DNA from: Actinomycetaceae bacterium MB13-C1-2
GTDB lineage: Bacteria; Actinomycetota; Actinomycetes; Actinomycetales; Actinomycetaceae
Length of the DNA stretch: 64,000 bases
Direction of reading: 5' to 3'
Assembly: GCA_035621235.1 (NCBI GenBank)
Contig: CP141731.1
Location: forward strand, 992,001-1,056,000
Shown here piece by piece: positions 1-9,328 of this stretch. A program made the translations under genes and the position numbers. Numbering within the stretch: the first letter of the stretch is position 1; every line of letters begins with the position of its first letter. The notes beneath the pieces were generated by a model. It saw nothing but the letters and a program-made list of their open reading frames with translations. It searched no databases and was not told where the DNA came from.

Positions 1-616
1 CGTAAAGGGCTCCAGAAGCTCCAACGGTCCAAGTCGCGGCAGACTGTGGTTGCACCAAAAGCCAGCCGATAATCAGCATTGAACCACCAACTGCGCTGAG
101 TAAATACACAGCCAAGTAGCGCCACCAGCCGAGCGCCCGCTCGACTGAAGACCCGACCAGGTAAAGCATTAGCATGTTGAACAGTAGGTGCGTAAAGTTC
201 GCATGCACAAAGGCCGCGGTCACAAGTCTCCACGGTTGCAGGTAACCAAAAACGGGGTTGAAGGCCAGCCAGTTGATCACGTCGGACGAAAACTGCTGAA
301 GGATAAACATAACTACGTTTACGACGATCAGCGTAAGGGTGACGGGAGCGACCGCAGAAGCGGTCCTGGACATCCCGGTGCGCGCCCCCGGCCTTCCCCA
401 TGGAGATCCGCCGCTGGCGAAACGGCTCTTCCGCGCGGAGGGAGTCCCGGCGCAATCAACGCAGATGGAACCGACTTCAGTTGGAATAGAGCAATCTGCG
501 CAGGCGGGCCTGTTACATCGTTTGCAGTAGGAGACCGCCGGGACGCCAGGGTGCCTCGGGCACTGTTCCGGACGTGTTTCCGGGGCACGCTGCCCGTAGC
601 GAGGCGCGTCGGTCAT
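1..616 (-). CDS. Rhomboid family intramembrane serine protease, 3' end outside window
   Basis: The frame is open from an ATG at 616 to the window edge, so the C-terminus is missing. The N-terminal ~60 residues hold a small cysteine/histidine cluster (CPRHPG, CKRCNRPAC, CVDC) that looks like a B-box-type zinc finger, common in actinobacterial rhomboids. Membrane helices follow, including a segment with HANFTHLLFNMLMLYL, and the last visible residues read VGASGALY, which carries the catalytic serine of the GxSG rhomboid motif. The catalytic histidine helix would lie outside the window. Members cleave transmembrane substrates inside the membrane; the substrate here is unknown. It is the next gene after the cyclophilin on the same strand, 6 bases downstream of its stop, so the two are probably co-transcribed. 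Confidence 0.88.
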   Translation of the reverse strand, partial: MTDAPRYGQRAPETRPEQCPRHPGVPAVSYCKRCNRPACADCSIPTEVGSICVDCAGTPSARKSRFASGGSPWGRPGARTGMSRTASAVAPVTLTLIVVNVVMFILQQFSSDVINWLAFNPVFGYLQPWRLVTAAFVHANFTHLLFNMLMLYLVGSSVERALGWWRYLAVYLLSAVGGSMLIIGWLLVQPQSAATWTVGASGALY

Positions 617-622
617 GACGAA

Positions 623-1156
623 TTAGTCCTCGTCCTCGATGTCGATGTGCTCGATGACCACGGGCGTAAGCGGACGATCCTGCGCTCCCGTCGGAACGGC
701 GGCAATCTCGTCGACGACCTTCTGTGACTCCTTATCCGTCACCTCGCCGAAGATGGTGTGCTTGCCGTTCAGCCAAGGGGTTGGTTCAACGGTAATGAAG
801 AACTGCGAGCCATTGGTTCCCTTGCCCATGCGTTTCCCTGCATTCGCCATGGCCAGAAGGTACGGCTTAGAGAAAGTGAGTTCGGGACTGATTTCATCGT
901 TGAACTCGTATCCTGGGCCGCCCATGCCGGTGCCCTCGGGGTCGCCGCCTTGAATCATGAAGTTCGGAATAACCCGGTGGAAGATCGTGTCGTCGTATAG
1001 GGGACGAGTGGTCATCTGACCAGCGTTGTTCCACTGGCGCTCACCCTTTGAGAGTTCAACGAAGTTCTTAACCGTGTGAGGTGCCTGGTACGGGAACAGA
1101 TTGACGCGGATATTACCCATGCTTGTGCGAATAACAGCTTTCATGTTCTCTATCAT
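623..1156 (-). CDS. Peptidyl-prolyl cis-trans isomerase, cyclophilin type
   Basis: The 177-residue single-domain cyclophilin has the family signature FHRVIPNFMIQGGDPEGTG, the NGSQFFIT strand and the LNGKHTIFGEV segment, so the proline isomerase active site (Arg, Phe, Gln, His) appears complete. There is no signal peptide, so it should act in the cytoplasm as a folding helper. Two starts are possible: ATG at 1156 with a GGGGGTG site upstream, or ATG at 1144 (MKAV), which matches the usual family N-terminus. The rhomboid gene follows on the same strand. The short intergenic run upstream faces the divergent gene at 1260 and should hold both promoters. Confidence 0.95.
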   Translation of the reverse strand: MIENMKAVIRTSMGNIRVNLFPYQAPHTVKNFVELSKGERQWNNAGQMTTRPLYDDTIFHRVIPNFMIQGGDPEGTGMGGPGYEFNDEISPELTFSKPYLLAMANAGKRMGKGTNGSQFFITVEPTPWLNGKHTIFGEVTDKESQKVVDEIAAVPTGAQDRPLTPVVIEHIDIEDED

Positions 1157-1259
1157 CCCATCTGCACCCCCTTGGACTGCAACTCCTTCATACCTTTAGC
1201 ATGACGTGACAGAATAGATACCGGCGTAACGAAGCACTAGTTTTTGGGGTGAGCAACGA

Positions 1260-1865
1260 ATGGATCAGGATAACTTGAAGCAGATCGCGGATGAGGTCAT
1301 ATCTGCTGTTGCAGGTAAGGCCGGGAAAGCGGCAGAGGTAGCCGGGAAAGCTGCCAGTAAAGCTGCGGAGATCGCGGGCGAGACCGCCACAGAGCTCGGT
1401 GATCGCGCAGTGAAACTTGGTAAGTCCGGCGTGGAAGCCGCCGCGCCAACGCTTCACCAGTGGGCGGACGTGGCGCAGGACCAGGCAGAGGCACTGCTGG
1501 AGAAGTCAAAGCACTCTGCGGAAGAGGGCAAGGAAGCTTCGCTTGCGGCGCTGGCTACCCTCGCTGCTAAGGGGCAGGACACTTTGGCGGACGTGGAGAA
1601 ACATGCCAAGGCCGCGGCAAAGCCAGCCAAGCGTAGTGGTCGTGCTGGTCGAATCTTCGGTTGGACTGCCGCCGCTGCGGGAGTTGCATCCGTCGGATAC
1701 CTGCTGTGGCGCCGTTCGCGTCCCATTGAGGATCCCTGGGCCGAAGAGTACTGGGTCGACCTGCAGACCGATGCTGACCTTAGCGATGTCCCCGACCAAG
1801 CCGAAGAAGCTACCGACAAGGTCGAGGACAAGGCTGAAGAGACTGCTGAGGAAACCTCAGAGTAG
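1260..1865 (+). CDS. Alanine-rich helical membrane protein, function unknown
   Basis: The 201-residue protein begins with about 125 residues of low-complexity amphipathic helix with repeated AGKAA/AEVAGKAA-type units, reminiscent of YtxH or apolipophorin-like stress proteins. One predicted transmembrane segment follows (FGWTAAAAGVASVGYLLW) and then a conserved-looking RRSRPIEDPWAEEYW segment and an acidic tail. The start ATG has GGGGTGAG a few bases upstream. The layout suggests a membrane-attached coiled protein in the envelope. No enzymatic motif is visible, and the function is not known. Confidence 0.8.
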   Translation: MDQDNLKQIADEVISAVAGKAGKAAEVAGKAASKAAEIAGETATELGDRAVKLGKSGVEAAAPTLHQWADVAQDQAEALLEKSKHSAEEGKEASLAALATLAAKGQDTLADVEKHAKAAAKPAKRSGRAGRIFGWTAAAAGVASVGYLLWRRSRPIEDPWAEEYWVDLQTDADLSDVPDQAEEATDKVEDKAEETAEETSE

Positions 1866-1885
1866 TCAGCTGTTTGGGCGGCGGT

Positions 1886-2818
1886 TTACGGAACCAGGTG
1901 ACCCGCCGCCCTAAAGAGCCGGTACCACTCTGGCCTAGTCAGTTGAATGTCAGAGCCGCCCGCAGCCGCCCTAACCCGATCCGGAGTGGTCGTACCCAGG
2001 ACGACCTGCATTTTCGCAGGATGACTGGTGATCCAGCTGATTGCTACGCCTTCAGGTGTCGCATCGTACTTGGTCGCTAACTCGTCCAAGACTTCATTCA
2101 GTTCTGCGTATTCTGGATTGCCAATGAATGGCCCGTTGAAGAATCCTGCCTGGAATGGCGACCAAGCCTGAATTGTCATCCGGTGGATCCGAGAGTAGCT
2201 GAGAACCTCGCCGTCCCTCATGATCGCCTGGTCCTCGTCAACCATGTTGACTGTCGTCCCCTGCGCAATAATCGGTGCGTGGGTGATGGAGAGCTGTAGC
2301 TGGTTCGCGACCAACGGCTGAGTAACAGCCGTTTTGAGTAGTTCGATGTACATTGGGCTCTCATTCGAAACCCCGAAATGCCGAACTTTACCGCTCTGTT
2401 CTAGCTTGTTGAATGCCGCTGCGACCTCTTCAGGCTCGACTAGTGAGTCCGGGCGGTGCAGTAGGAGTACATCAAGATAGTCTGTTTTTAGAGCCTTTAG
2501 GCTTCCCTCGACCGCCTCGACGATATGCCCGGCTGAGAAGTCAAAGTACGGGCCGTCCTTGACGATACCGGCCTTTGATTGAAGGTATATCTGCTCGCGC
2601 TCTGAAGATCCGAGGTTGAGAGCATCGCCAAACCTGGTTTCGCATAGGTGCAAGGTCTGGCCGTAGATATCGGCGTGGTCAAAAAAGTTGATTCCGCAGT
2701 CACGGGCTGTCTTGTAGAGATCACGAATCTGATCGTCTGTCTTGTCGTCGATTCTCATCAGACCCTGAGCCACGTTTGAGACCTGAAGTCCTGTGGTGCC
2801 CAGTTCTATGTTGCGCAT
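1886..2818 (-). CDS. Aldo/keto reductase
   Basis: The 310-residue NADPH-dependent oxidoreductase has a TIM-barrel aldo/keto reductase fold. The catalytic tetrad is visible as Asp and Tyr in FFDHADIYG, Lys in LQSKAGI and His in LLLHRPD, and the cofactor end reads VVLGTTTPDRV. It resembles the YdhF subgroup. It is convergent with the helical membrane protein gene, whose stop is about 20 bases away, and follows the RidA gene on the same strand with a 49-base gap, so the two may be co-transcribed. The substrate is unknown, but the neighbourhood suggests reduction of a carbonyl arising from amino-acid breakdown (inference). Confidence 0.92.
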   Translation of the reverse strand: MRNIELGTTGLQVSNVAQGLMRIDDKTDDQIRDLYKTARDCGINFFDHADIYGQTLHLCETRFGDALNLGSSEREQIYLQSKAGIVKDGPYFDFSAGHIVEAVEGSLKALKTDYLDVLLLHRPDSLVEPEEVAAAFNKLEQSGKVRHFGVSNESPMYIELLKTAVTQPLVANQLQLSITHAPIIAQGTTVNMVDEDQAIMRDGEVLSYSRIHRMTIQAWSPFQAGFFNGPFIGNPEYAELNEVLDELATKYDATPEGVAISWITSHPAKMQVVLGTTTPDRVRAAAGGSDIQLTRPEWYRLFRAAGHLVP

Positions 2819-2867
2819 TGTTGTTCCTACTATCCTCGTTGACTTTTGCTATGGCCTCGATGGGCGA

Positions 2868-3269
2868 TTACCCAACAACCGCCAGCGCATCGATCTCTAC
2901 CAGCATGTCAGGGTTTGGCAGTCCCGTGAAGACCGTGGTCCGCCCCGGGTATACCTGACCGGCGTGCTCCTTCATGTATGCCTCGTACGCACCATTGAAA
3001 TCGGGAAACAGCTCGGGATCGGTTAGGTAGACCCGCACCATGATGACATCCTCAATCGACGCGCCTCCCGCCTCAAGAATCGCTCGAACATTCTCAAGGG
3101 TCTGGGTGGTCTGCGCGGCAACATCGCCCGCGTGGATGTATCTGTTTGTTTTGGGATCGACCGGCCCTTGACCGGACACCTGAAAGATCCCTCCCTTTAT
3201 GACACCCTGTGAGAAAGTTGTGATCGGCACTGGGGCGTTTTGGGTGGTCACGGCCTTCTTTTCGGTCAT
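2868..3269 (-). CDS. RidA/YjgF/UK114 family protein, probable enamine/imine deaminase
   Basis: The 133-residue protein has the Rid signature: GGIFQVSGQGPVDP near residue 30, the AGDVAAQTTQTLENVRAIL helix, and VYPGRTTVFTGLPNPDMLVEI at the C-terminus, including the arginine (in PGRTT) that binds the carboxylate of 2-imino acids. Members hydrolyse reactive enamines such as 2-aminoacrylate made by PLP enzymes. The gene is divergent from a PLP-dependent D-threonine aldolase/D-serine dehydratase-like gene about 70 bases away, which is a sensible partner: the aldolase-like enzyme may create the imine that this protein clears (inference). Confidence 0.9.
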   Translation of the reverse strand: MTEKKAVTTQNAPVPITTFSQGVIKGGIFQVSGQGPVDPKTNRYIHAGDVAAQTTQTLENVRAILEAGGASIEDVIMVRVYLTDPELFPDFNGAYEAYMKEHAGQVYPGRTTVFTGLPNPDMLVEIDALAVVG

Positions 3270-3340
3270 CAGCAGTCCAATCGGTTCGACAAATGATTCC
3301 TACGTAATCGTAACCTTGTGGTGTAGGGGAAGGATCACGC

Positions 3341-4525
3341 ATGTTGATAGACGTCGGTGCCAAGAGTTTTCCGCAATCGCTCTGGGGAACTACCACTGAA
3401 TCGTTGAGGGAGAGCGCCCCTGGGCTCGATGAGTTTGCTACTCCCTTGGTAACTCTTCGGCGAGAAGCGATTGATCACAACACCGAGTTGCTTGCGAACT
3501 GGGCGACCAGCGCCGGAGTATCGCTGTGCCCCCACGGGAAGACTTCAATGGCTCCCGCACTCTGGCAGAAGATGCTCGATGCCGGGGCATGGGGGATAAC
3601 CCTCGCAACTGTCTGGCAAGCCCAGGTCGCTGCGACAAACGGAGTCCCCCGGATCATGATTGCAAACGAGGTCACCGACGGCACGTCGCTGGACTGGGCT
3701 ACCTCTCAGCGACAGGTTGATCTGTTTGTCTGGATCGATTCGTTTCGCGGACTGCGACTGATTGAACAGCGCAGACCGACGTCTCCTCTCTCTGTTCTGA
3801 TTGACGTTGGTGGAGGAGGAGGGAGAACCGGAACCCGTACCGACGCGGAGTTCCGCGCACTTGCGCAGGCTGTGGCGAACTCCCCTTCGGTCCGACTGTG
3901 CGGCATCGCGGGGTACGAGGGCGCCCTGGCCCACTCACGTAGCGCTGAAGATCTGGCGACCGTGCGAAGCTACTGCGAACGACTCGCTGAGCTGTATCAG
4001 ATGGCCGAGGACCTGTTTGAGGTCAGCTCGCCTCTAATCAGTGCCTCTGGCTCTGTGTACTACGACGTGATCGCTGAGGAGCTTCGCCGTATTTCGCCTG
4101 ACGCCCAGATCATCCTTCGTCCCGGGTCATTCCAGATCCACGACGGGGGACACTACGAGCGACTGTCCCCATTTGGTCGCGACTCCGAGGGACCCAGACT
4201 AAAAACTGCCCTCGAAGGATGGGCTACGGTCCTGTCGAGGCCCGAACCGGACCTGATTCTTCTGGATGGTGGTCGCCGTGACTTCGGGTTTGATATAGAT
4301 CTGCCTCAAATCGATGCCGAGGACGCCCGCCTCAATGGACCGGCCGAGACCTTTGAGATCAACGACCAACATCTGTTCGTCCGCGTCACGCCCTCGTGCA
4401 ACTTGGCGGTAGGAGATCGCGTCCGGCTGATGTTGAGTCACCCGTGCACCTCGTTGGACAAGTGGCGACTAATTCCCCTCGTCGAGGATGACCGAGTGAT
4501 AGATGCGATAGAAACCTGGTTCTGA
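3341..4525 (+). CDS. D-threonine aldolase / D-serine dehydratase-like PLP enzyme
   Basis: The 394-residue fold-type III (alanine-racemase-like) protein has the PLP lysine in CPHGKTSMAPAL near residue 67, the glycine-rich LIDVGGGGGRTG segment, and a C-terminal metal-type segment (VGDRVRLMLSHPCTSLDKW) that matches the D-serine dehydratase-like domain, where His and Cys bind a divalent metal. Family members cleave or dehydrate D-beta-hydroxy amino acids in the cytoplasm. The ATG follows an AAGGA site. Its stop overlaps the start of the downstream deacylase (TGATG), so the two are translationally coupled and likely act in sequence on D-amino acids. Whether it is an aldolase, dehydratase or deaminase cannot be told from sequence. 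Confidence 0.88.
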   Translation: MLIDVGAKSFPQSLWGTTTESLRESAPGLDEFATPLVTLRREAIDHNTELLANWATSAGVSLCPHGKTSMAPALWQKMLDAGAWGITLATVWQAQVAATNGVPRIMIANEVTDGTSLDWATSQRQVDLFVWIDSFRGLRLIEQRRPTSPLSVLIDVGGGGGRTGTRTDAEFRALAQAVANSPSVRLCGIAGYEGALAHSRSAEDLATVRSYCERLAELYQMAEDLFEVSSPLISASGSVYYDVIAEELRRISPDAQIILRPGSFQIHDGGHYERLSPFGRDSEGPRLKTALEGWATVLSRPEPDLILLDGGRRDFGFDIDLPQIDAEDARLNGPAETFEINDQHLFVRVTPSCNLAVGDRVRLMLSHPCTSLDKWRLIPLVEDDRVIDAIETWF

Positions 4526-6153
4526 TGGGCGGCAACGACCACTTTGATGTGCTGATCCACGGAGCCACCCTGGCGGACGGATCGCGTGAGGCGCGGCTTC
4601 ATTCCGCGGATGTCGGTCTTCGTGGCGGGCGCATCGTCCAAGTATCACCGAATCTGGCAGGAGCGGCTGCGGACCAAATGATCGACGCACGCGGAGGTAT
4701 CCTCGCCCCCGGCTTCATCGATATGCATGCTCACGCTGATCTTTCACTCATCAGCGGAGCCGATGCGGACGCGAAACTGATGCAGGGAGTGACAACCCAA
4801 GTCATCGGGCAGGACGGTTTGGGATATGCCCCTGTGAACGCGGAAACGAAGGAACCGATAGCACAGCAAATCGCCGGGTGGAACGGCCCTATGCCGAGCG
4901 ACGCGAGCTGGCAGTCAATGGCGGAGTATCTGGATCGGCTCGATCAGGGGATGGCGACCAACGCGGTCGTACTCACGCCTCACGGCAATCTGCGAATGAT
5001 GGTGATGGGCAACCAGGCGCGAGTGGCGACGGACGAGGAGCTTGTGCGGATGCAGGACCTCCTGGCAACAGCGATGGAGGAAGGAAGCGGGGGACTATCC
5101 ACCGGCCTCACCTACACTCCGGCAACCTATGCCGATACGCGGGAACTGATCGCGCTGTGCCAGGTTGTCGCCGACAAGAACGGATATTTCAGTCCCCACA
5201 CCCGTAGCTACGGTAAAGGGGCGCTTGGCGCATACCGCGAGATGATCGAGGTTGCGCGGTCCACGGGCGTTCGCCTACACCTGACACACGCGACGATGAA
5301 CTTCCCTGAGAATCGCGGTCGCGCGTCCGAACTACTTCAGTTGGTAGACGAGGGGAGGGGTCGTGGCCTCCAGATTTCGCTCGACACGTACCCTTACACC
5401 GCGGGTGCAACTAGCCTTTCCGCCCTGCTCCCCAGCTGGGCGTTTGAGGGTGGGGCAACGGCTCTTCTTGAGCGTCTCAGCCACCTTGAGACCAGAGCGC
5501 GGATCGTCCACGAGCTTGATGAGGAGGGCTCCGACGGGGCCCACGGAACGGTGGTCGACTGGGACGCACAGCAGGTCGCCTCGGTTGGAAACCCCGAACT
5601 TGAGGCGCTGGTTGGGGGAACGCTCCAGCAGATCCACGACAGCGAAGCGCTGACTGCGGTGAGGGGTCTCCCCTCGTCCTCGCCCGCCGAGACGGCGTTG
5701 AATCTGATGATTGCGGACAACTTGGCAACGACGATCCTGATGCACGTTGGGCACGAGGAGAACATTGTTGAGACGATGAGAGACTCCTTCCACACAGTTG
5801 GGACGGACGGGATTACTCACGGCGGTAAACCTCATCCACGCAGCTGGGGGACGTTTGCTCGCTTCCTGGGGCACTATGCACGCGACCTTGGGGTGATGAG
5901 TCTGCCGGAAGCGGTGAACCACATGACGGGACGTGCCGCCGAGGTACTGGGACTGAGCGATCGGGGGCTGGTTCGAGAGGGATACGTGGCGGACCTGGTG
6001 CTGTTCGACCCGGACCTTGTCCAAGATCGTGCCACCTATGAGGAACCGAAGCAGATCGCGTCAGGAGTCCGTTATGTTTGGATCGGTGGGAAGCCGGCGG
6101 TTCGCGACGGTGCGCTCGCGGAAATTAGGGCGGGGCACGTCCTTCGTTCGTGA
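4525..6153 (+). CDS. N-acyl-D-amino-acid deacylase (D-aminoacylase)
   Basis: The 542-residue amidohydrolase-superfamily enzyme has the first metal motif in GFIDMHAHADLS, later metal histidines in RLHLTHATMN and ILMHVGHEEN, and the D-aminoacylase end segment ITHGGKPHPRSWGTFARFL followed by EAVNHMTGRAAEVLGL. It releases free D-amino acids from N-acylated forms and should be cytoplasmic, since no signal peptide is seen. It overlaps by one base the upstream PLP enzyme, which would process the released D-amino acid; RidA next door would remove imine by-products. The set reads as a D-amino-acid salvage unit. Confidence 0.92.
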   Translation: MGGNDHFDVLIHGATLADGSREARLHSADVGLRGGRIVQVSPNLAGAAADQMIDARGGILAPGFIDMHAHADLSLISGADADAKLMQGVTTQVIGQDGLGYAPVNAETKEPIAQQIAGWNGPMPSDASWQSMAEYLDRLDQGMATNAVVLTPHGNLRMMVMGNQARVATDEELVRMQDLLATAMEEGSGGLSTGLTYTPATYADTRELIALCQVVADKNGYFSPHTRSYGKGALGAYREMIEVARSTGVRLHLTHATMNFPENRGRASELLQLVDEGRGRGLQISLDTYPYTAGATSLSALLPSWAFEGGATALLERLSHLETRARIVHELDEEGSDGAHGTVVDWDAQQVASVGNPELEALVGGTLQQIHDSEALTAVRGLPSSSPAETALNLMIADNLATTILMHVGHEENIVETMRDSFHTVGTDGITHGGKPHPRSWGTFARFLGHYARDLGVMSLPEAVNHMTGRAAEVLGLSDRGLVREGYVADLVLFDPDLVQDRATYEEPKQIASGVRYVWIGGKPAVRDGALAEIRAGHVLRS

Positions 6154-6221
6154 CTTAGCATTGGATAACAGAGGGACGAAGCGGTCACCCGCTCGTCGTC
6201 CGTGATCGAAGGAGTGGCGTG

Positions 6222-6848
6222 ATGGAACATAAATTCCGCAGACCCGCAATGCTTGACCCCGAGATGGCTGAGTACATCATCGGCGATGAAGACCCCGCAG
6301 ACGGTTCAGGTCTGGCACATTCGACCGCGTGGGCTCTGCTTGGCCAGCCGTCCGTTGACTTCAGCGAAGAGGACGTCCCAAAGGTCTTGGAGGCAGTGCG
6401 CTCAAAAGGCGTGGACATCCTCGCTGGTGCCTGGGCGCGTTCGCCGGAGTTCACTCTTCCCGGAGCGCTGTGGCGGATTTACCTGATGTACCAGTGGTAC
6501 CAGATGAATCCCGGTGTCCTGTACGAGCGCTACCAGGAGGGCATGGCGGCAATGAAGGGTGGGTCAGGCGCAAGCCTCGAGTCGGCCCCGAACCTGGACG
6601 AGGTCATCTTGGCGATCGAGGGTGTGCTCGCCGGGTACGCTACGGAGGATGACCTAGCGTCTGTGTTTGAGGTGACGGCTGAGTCGATGCGGGTTCTGGC
6701 GGCGAGCGCAAAGTACGGGCCGCAGTGGATCACTGAGGATACTCACGCATTGGCCAATCCGGTGACCCGCCGTGACACCGCACTGCTTGACACCGCGAGC
6801 GAGCTAGACGAAAGTGCCAAACAAGCAAAGGCCGGAGCACTGAACTGA
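6222..6848 (+). CDS. Conserved actinobacterial protein of unknown function upstream of ppk1
   Basis: The 208-residue soluble protein was not recognised as a named family. It is mildly acidic, mostly helical in appearance, with a tryptophan/tyrosine-rich middle (LWRIYLMYQWYQMNPGVLYE) and no signal peptide, membrane helix or catalytic motif. The ATG at 6222 sits 7 bases after GAAGGAG and is preferred over the GTG at 6219. It lies 87 bases upstream of ppk1 on the same strand, so the two may share a transcript. The function is open. Confidence 0.75.
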   Translation: MEHKFRRPAMLDPEMAEYIIGDEDPADGSGLAHSTAWALLGQPSVDFSEEDVPKVLEAVRSKGVDILAGAWARSPEFTLPGALWRIYLMYQWYQMNPGVLYERYQEGMAAMKGGSGASLESAPNLDEVILAIEGVLAGYATEDDLASVFEVTAESMRVLAASAKYGPQWITEDTHALANPVTRRDTALLDTASELDESAKQAKAGALN

Positions 6849-6935
6849 GAAGACTGGCTGAAACGGTTGCAGGGTTAACTCGTTGGCCCATCACCAACAG
6901 GTGGCAGCCTTTGGAAGGCGGAGAAGGGTGAGACT

Positions 6936-9308
6936 ATGACAGGGCCGATTGACGGCGCGAATAGTGCGCTTGACCTCTCGGATGAGGGTTCCAGCGGTCC
7001 ACCGCCCCTAGAGGTCGCTCGCCCTGATGAGCTGTTCGTTCCGGCGGACCGTCTGGAACTTGTCGGCGAGGAACACTCGGACGACGAGTACATAATCGAG
7101 ATGGAAGACGAGGGCGGAAGTGAGGCTGAAGAGGTTCAGCCGTATGAGGTAACAGGTCTTCCGATCGACACTTCCGCTCCGCTAGGCCTTGACTATCCTT
7201 TGCCCGAGGGAAGGTTTGCTGATCGAGAGCTGTCCTGGATTGCCTTTAACGAAAGAGTTTTGGAGCAGTCGGAGGATGACACCGTTCCCCTGCTTGAGAG
7301 GCTCTGGTTTTCGGGAATCTTTACCTCGAACCTAGATGAGTTCTACATGGTTCGCGTCGCGGGCCTGAAGCGACGAATTGCCGCTGGAATCGCGAAGCCG
7401 GGAGCGTCGGGACTATCGCCAACCGAGGTGCTGGATCTGATTACGCACCGGACGCGAGAACTTGTCACCCGGCAGGCGCAGGATTTTCAGGGTGAGCTGA
7501 TTCCCGCGCTGGCAAGTGCGGGAATAAATTTCCGTAGTTGGGACGAGCTGGATAAGCCGGAGCAGGACCGACTGTCAAGATATTTCCGCACCCAGGTATT
7601 CCCGGTCTTGACCCCACTCGCGGTCGACCCCAGCCACCCGTTCCCGTACATCTCCGGACTTTCTTTGAACATCGCCGTCGTCCTGACGAACCCCGTATCC
7701 GGGAAGCGACACTTTGCCCGTATCAAGGTGCCGGAAACTCTGCCGCGGCTAATCAGCATTGACACCGCCGGGCGCGAGGGACGCCCAGAGCAGTACGTTC
7801 GTCGTGGACTTGGCGCGTCTTTTATCACCCTCGAAAGCCTGATAATCGCACATTTGGACCACCTGTTTGCCGGAGTAGAGGTTGAGGAGGCGCACTGCTT
7901 CCGCGTCACCCGTAACGAAGACCTAGAGGTCGAGGAAGACGATGCAGAGAACCTGCTAACCGCCATGGAAGAGGAACTGCTACGGCGTCGCTTCGGCCCC
8001 GTGGTCCGCCTAGAGGTTGAGGACACGATCACCCCGTTTGTCCTCAATTTCTTGACGGACAGGCTTGAGATCAGCTCGGAGGACGTGTTTGAGCTTCCGG
8101 CCCCGCTCGACTTCCGATTGTTCAACGAATTGCATGATCTCGATCTGCCGAGCCTCAAGTACATGCCGTTTGTGCCGGTGACGGCTGCTGGCCTTTCAGA
8201 GGTTGAGTCCTCGCAGCCCCAGGACATCTTCTCCGTACTGCGAAATCGCGACGTTTTGCTCCACCACCCATACGATTCATTCTCCACTTCGGTACAACAG
8301 TTCATCACCCAGGCGGCTCGTGACCCCAATGTGCTGGCGATCAAGCAGACGCTGTACCGTACCTCGGGCGACTCTCCCATCGTCTCTGCGCTGATCGACG
8401 CGGCCATGCGCGATAAGCAGGTGGTTGCAATTGTTGAGGTAAAAGCACGTTTTGATGAAGAGGCCAACATCCTCTGGGCGAAGAAGTTGGAGCAAGCAGG
8501 GGTTCACGTCGTCTACGGGATGATGGGTTTGAAGACGCACTGCAAGCTCTCCCTCGTCGTCCGTCAAGAAGGCGATCAACTGCGCCGGTACTGTCACGTT
8601 GGAACCGGTAATTACCACCCCGGAACGGCACGAGGGTACGAGGATCTGGGTCTTCTAACGTCTGATCCTGACGTTGGACAGGATCTCAGCCGCCTGTTTA
8701 ATCAGCTGTCCGGATACGCCCCGAAGTCGACATTCAAACGTCTGGTGGTTGCTCCAGTTTCGATCCGCAGCACTCTGATCGAAAAGATTGAGGAGCAGGT
8801 GGAGCGAAAGCTTGCAGGCGAGGACGCATGGATCGGCATCAAGGTGAACTCTATTGTGGACGAGCGCACTATCGATGCCCTCTACCGGGCGAGTCAGGCC
8901 GGCGTTCGCGTTGACTTGGTCGTTCGGGGAACCTGTGCTCTACGCGGTGGAGTGAAGGGCCTAAGTGAGAACATTCGAGTTCGCTCTATTCTCGGTCGTT
9001 TCCTTGAACATTCAAGGATCTTTGCGTTTGGGGCGCCGGGAGAAGAACAGGTGTGGATTGGTTCCGCCGACCTGATGCACCGCAACCTTGATCGCAGGGT
9101 GGAGGCGCTGGTAGAGATCGAAAATCGCGACCACATTGACTATCTGGTTGACCTGGTGCGAACAGAGGCTTCTCCTGGAACCTCATCTTGGAGGCTTCGA
9201 AAGAACGGACGTTGGCGCAGGCACACACACGATAAGTTCGGAGCCCCGTTACGGGACATCCAGGTGGAGTTGATGCAGGAGGCGTCGTCCAGGGTTGTTG
9301 GCCGTTGA
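6936..9308 (+). CDS. ppk1: Polyphosphate kinase 1
   Basis: The 790-residue enzyme reversibly moves the terminal phosphate of ATP onto polyphosphate. An acidic, poorly conserved N-terminal extension of about 85 residues precedes the N domain ([15 protein letters not shown]). The two C-terminal HKD-type halves are visible: [14 protein letters not shown], whose histidine corresponds to the phosphorylated residue, then [20 protein letters not shown], and the final [15 protein letters not shown]. It is followed after 20 bases by a MutT1-like gene, an arrangement known from mycobacteria, and a phosphate transporter lies just beyond, pointing to a phosphate-storage neighbourhood. Confidence 0.97.
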   Translation: MTGPIDGANSALDLSDEGSSGPPPLEVARPDELFVPADRLELVGEEHSDDEYIIEMEDEGGSEAEEVQPYEVTGLPIDTSAPLGLDYPLPEGRFADRELSWIAFNERVLEQSEDDTVPLLERLWFSGIFTSNLDEFYMVRVAGLKRRIAAGIAKPGASGLSPTEVLDLITHRTRELVTRQAQDFQGELIPALASAGINFRSWDELDKPEQDRLSRYFRTQVFPVLTPLAVDPSHPFPYISGLSLNIAVVLTNPVSGKRHFARIKVPETLPRLISIDTAGREGRPEQYVRRGLGASFITLESLIIAHLDHLFAGVEVEEAHCFRVTRNEDLEVEEDDAENLLTAMEEELLRRRFGPVVRLEVEDTITPFVLNFLTDRLEISSEDVFELPAPLDFRLFNELHDLDLPSLKYMPFVPVTAAGLSEVESSQPQDIFSVLRNRDVLLHHPYDSFSTSVQQFITQAARDPNVLAIKQTLYRTSGDSPIVSALIDAAMRDKQVVAIVEVKARFDEEANILWAKKLEQAGVHVVYGMMGLKTHCKLSLVVRQEGDQLRRYCHVGTGNYHPGTARGYEDLGLLTSDPDVGQDLSRLFNQLSGYAPKSTFKRLVVAPVSIRSTLIEKIEEQVERKLAGEDAWIGIKVNSIVDERTIDALYRASQAGVRVDLVVRGTCALRGGVKGLSENIRVRSILGRFLEHSRIFAFGAPGEEQVWIGSADLMHRNLDRRVEALVEIENRDHIDYLVDLVRTEASPGTSSWRLRKNGRWRRHTHDKFGAPLRDIQVELMQEASSRVVGR

Positions 9309-9328
9309 GACAGTTGTAGGGTTGTCCA

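Noticed and set aside
5332-6024. Antisense frame inside the D-aminoacylase gene
   Set aside because: Shadow of a conserved gene with no motif.
7487-8470. Long antisense frame (327 residues) inside ppk1
   Set aside because: It is serine/arginine-rich, has no family motif and lies wholly opposite the conserved ppk1 sequence.
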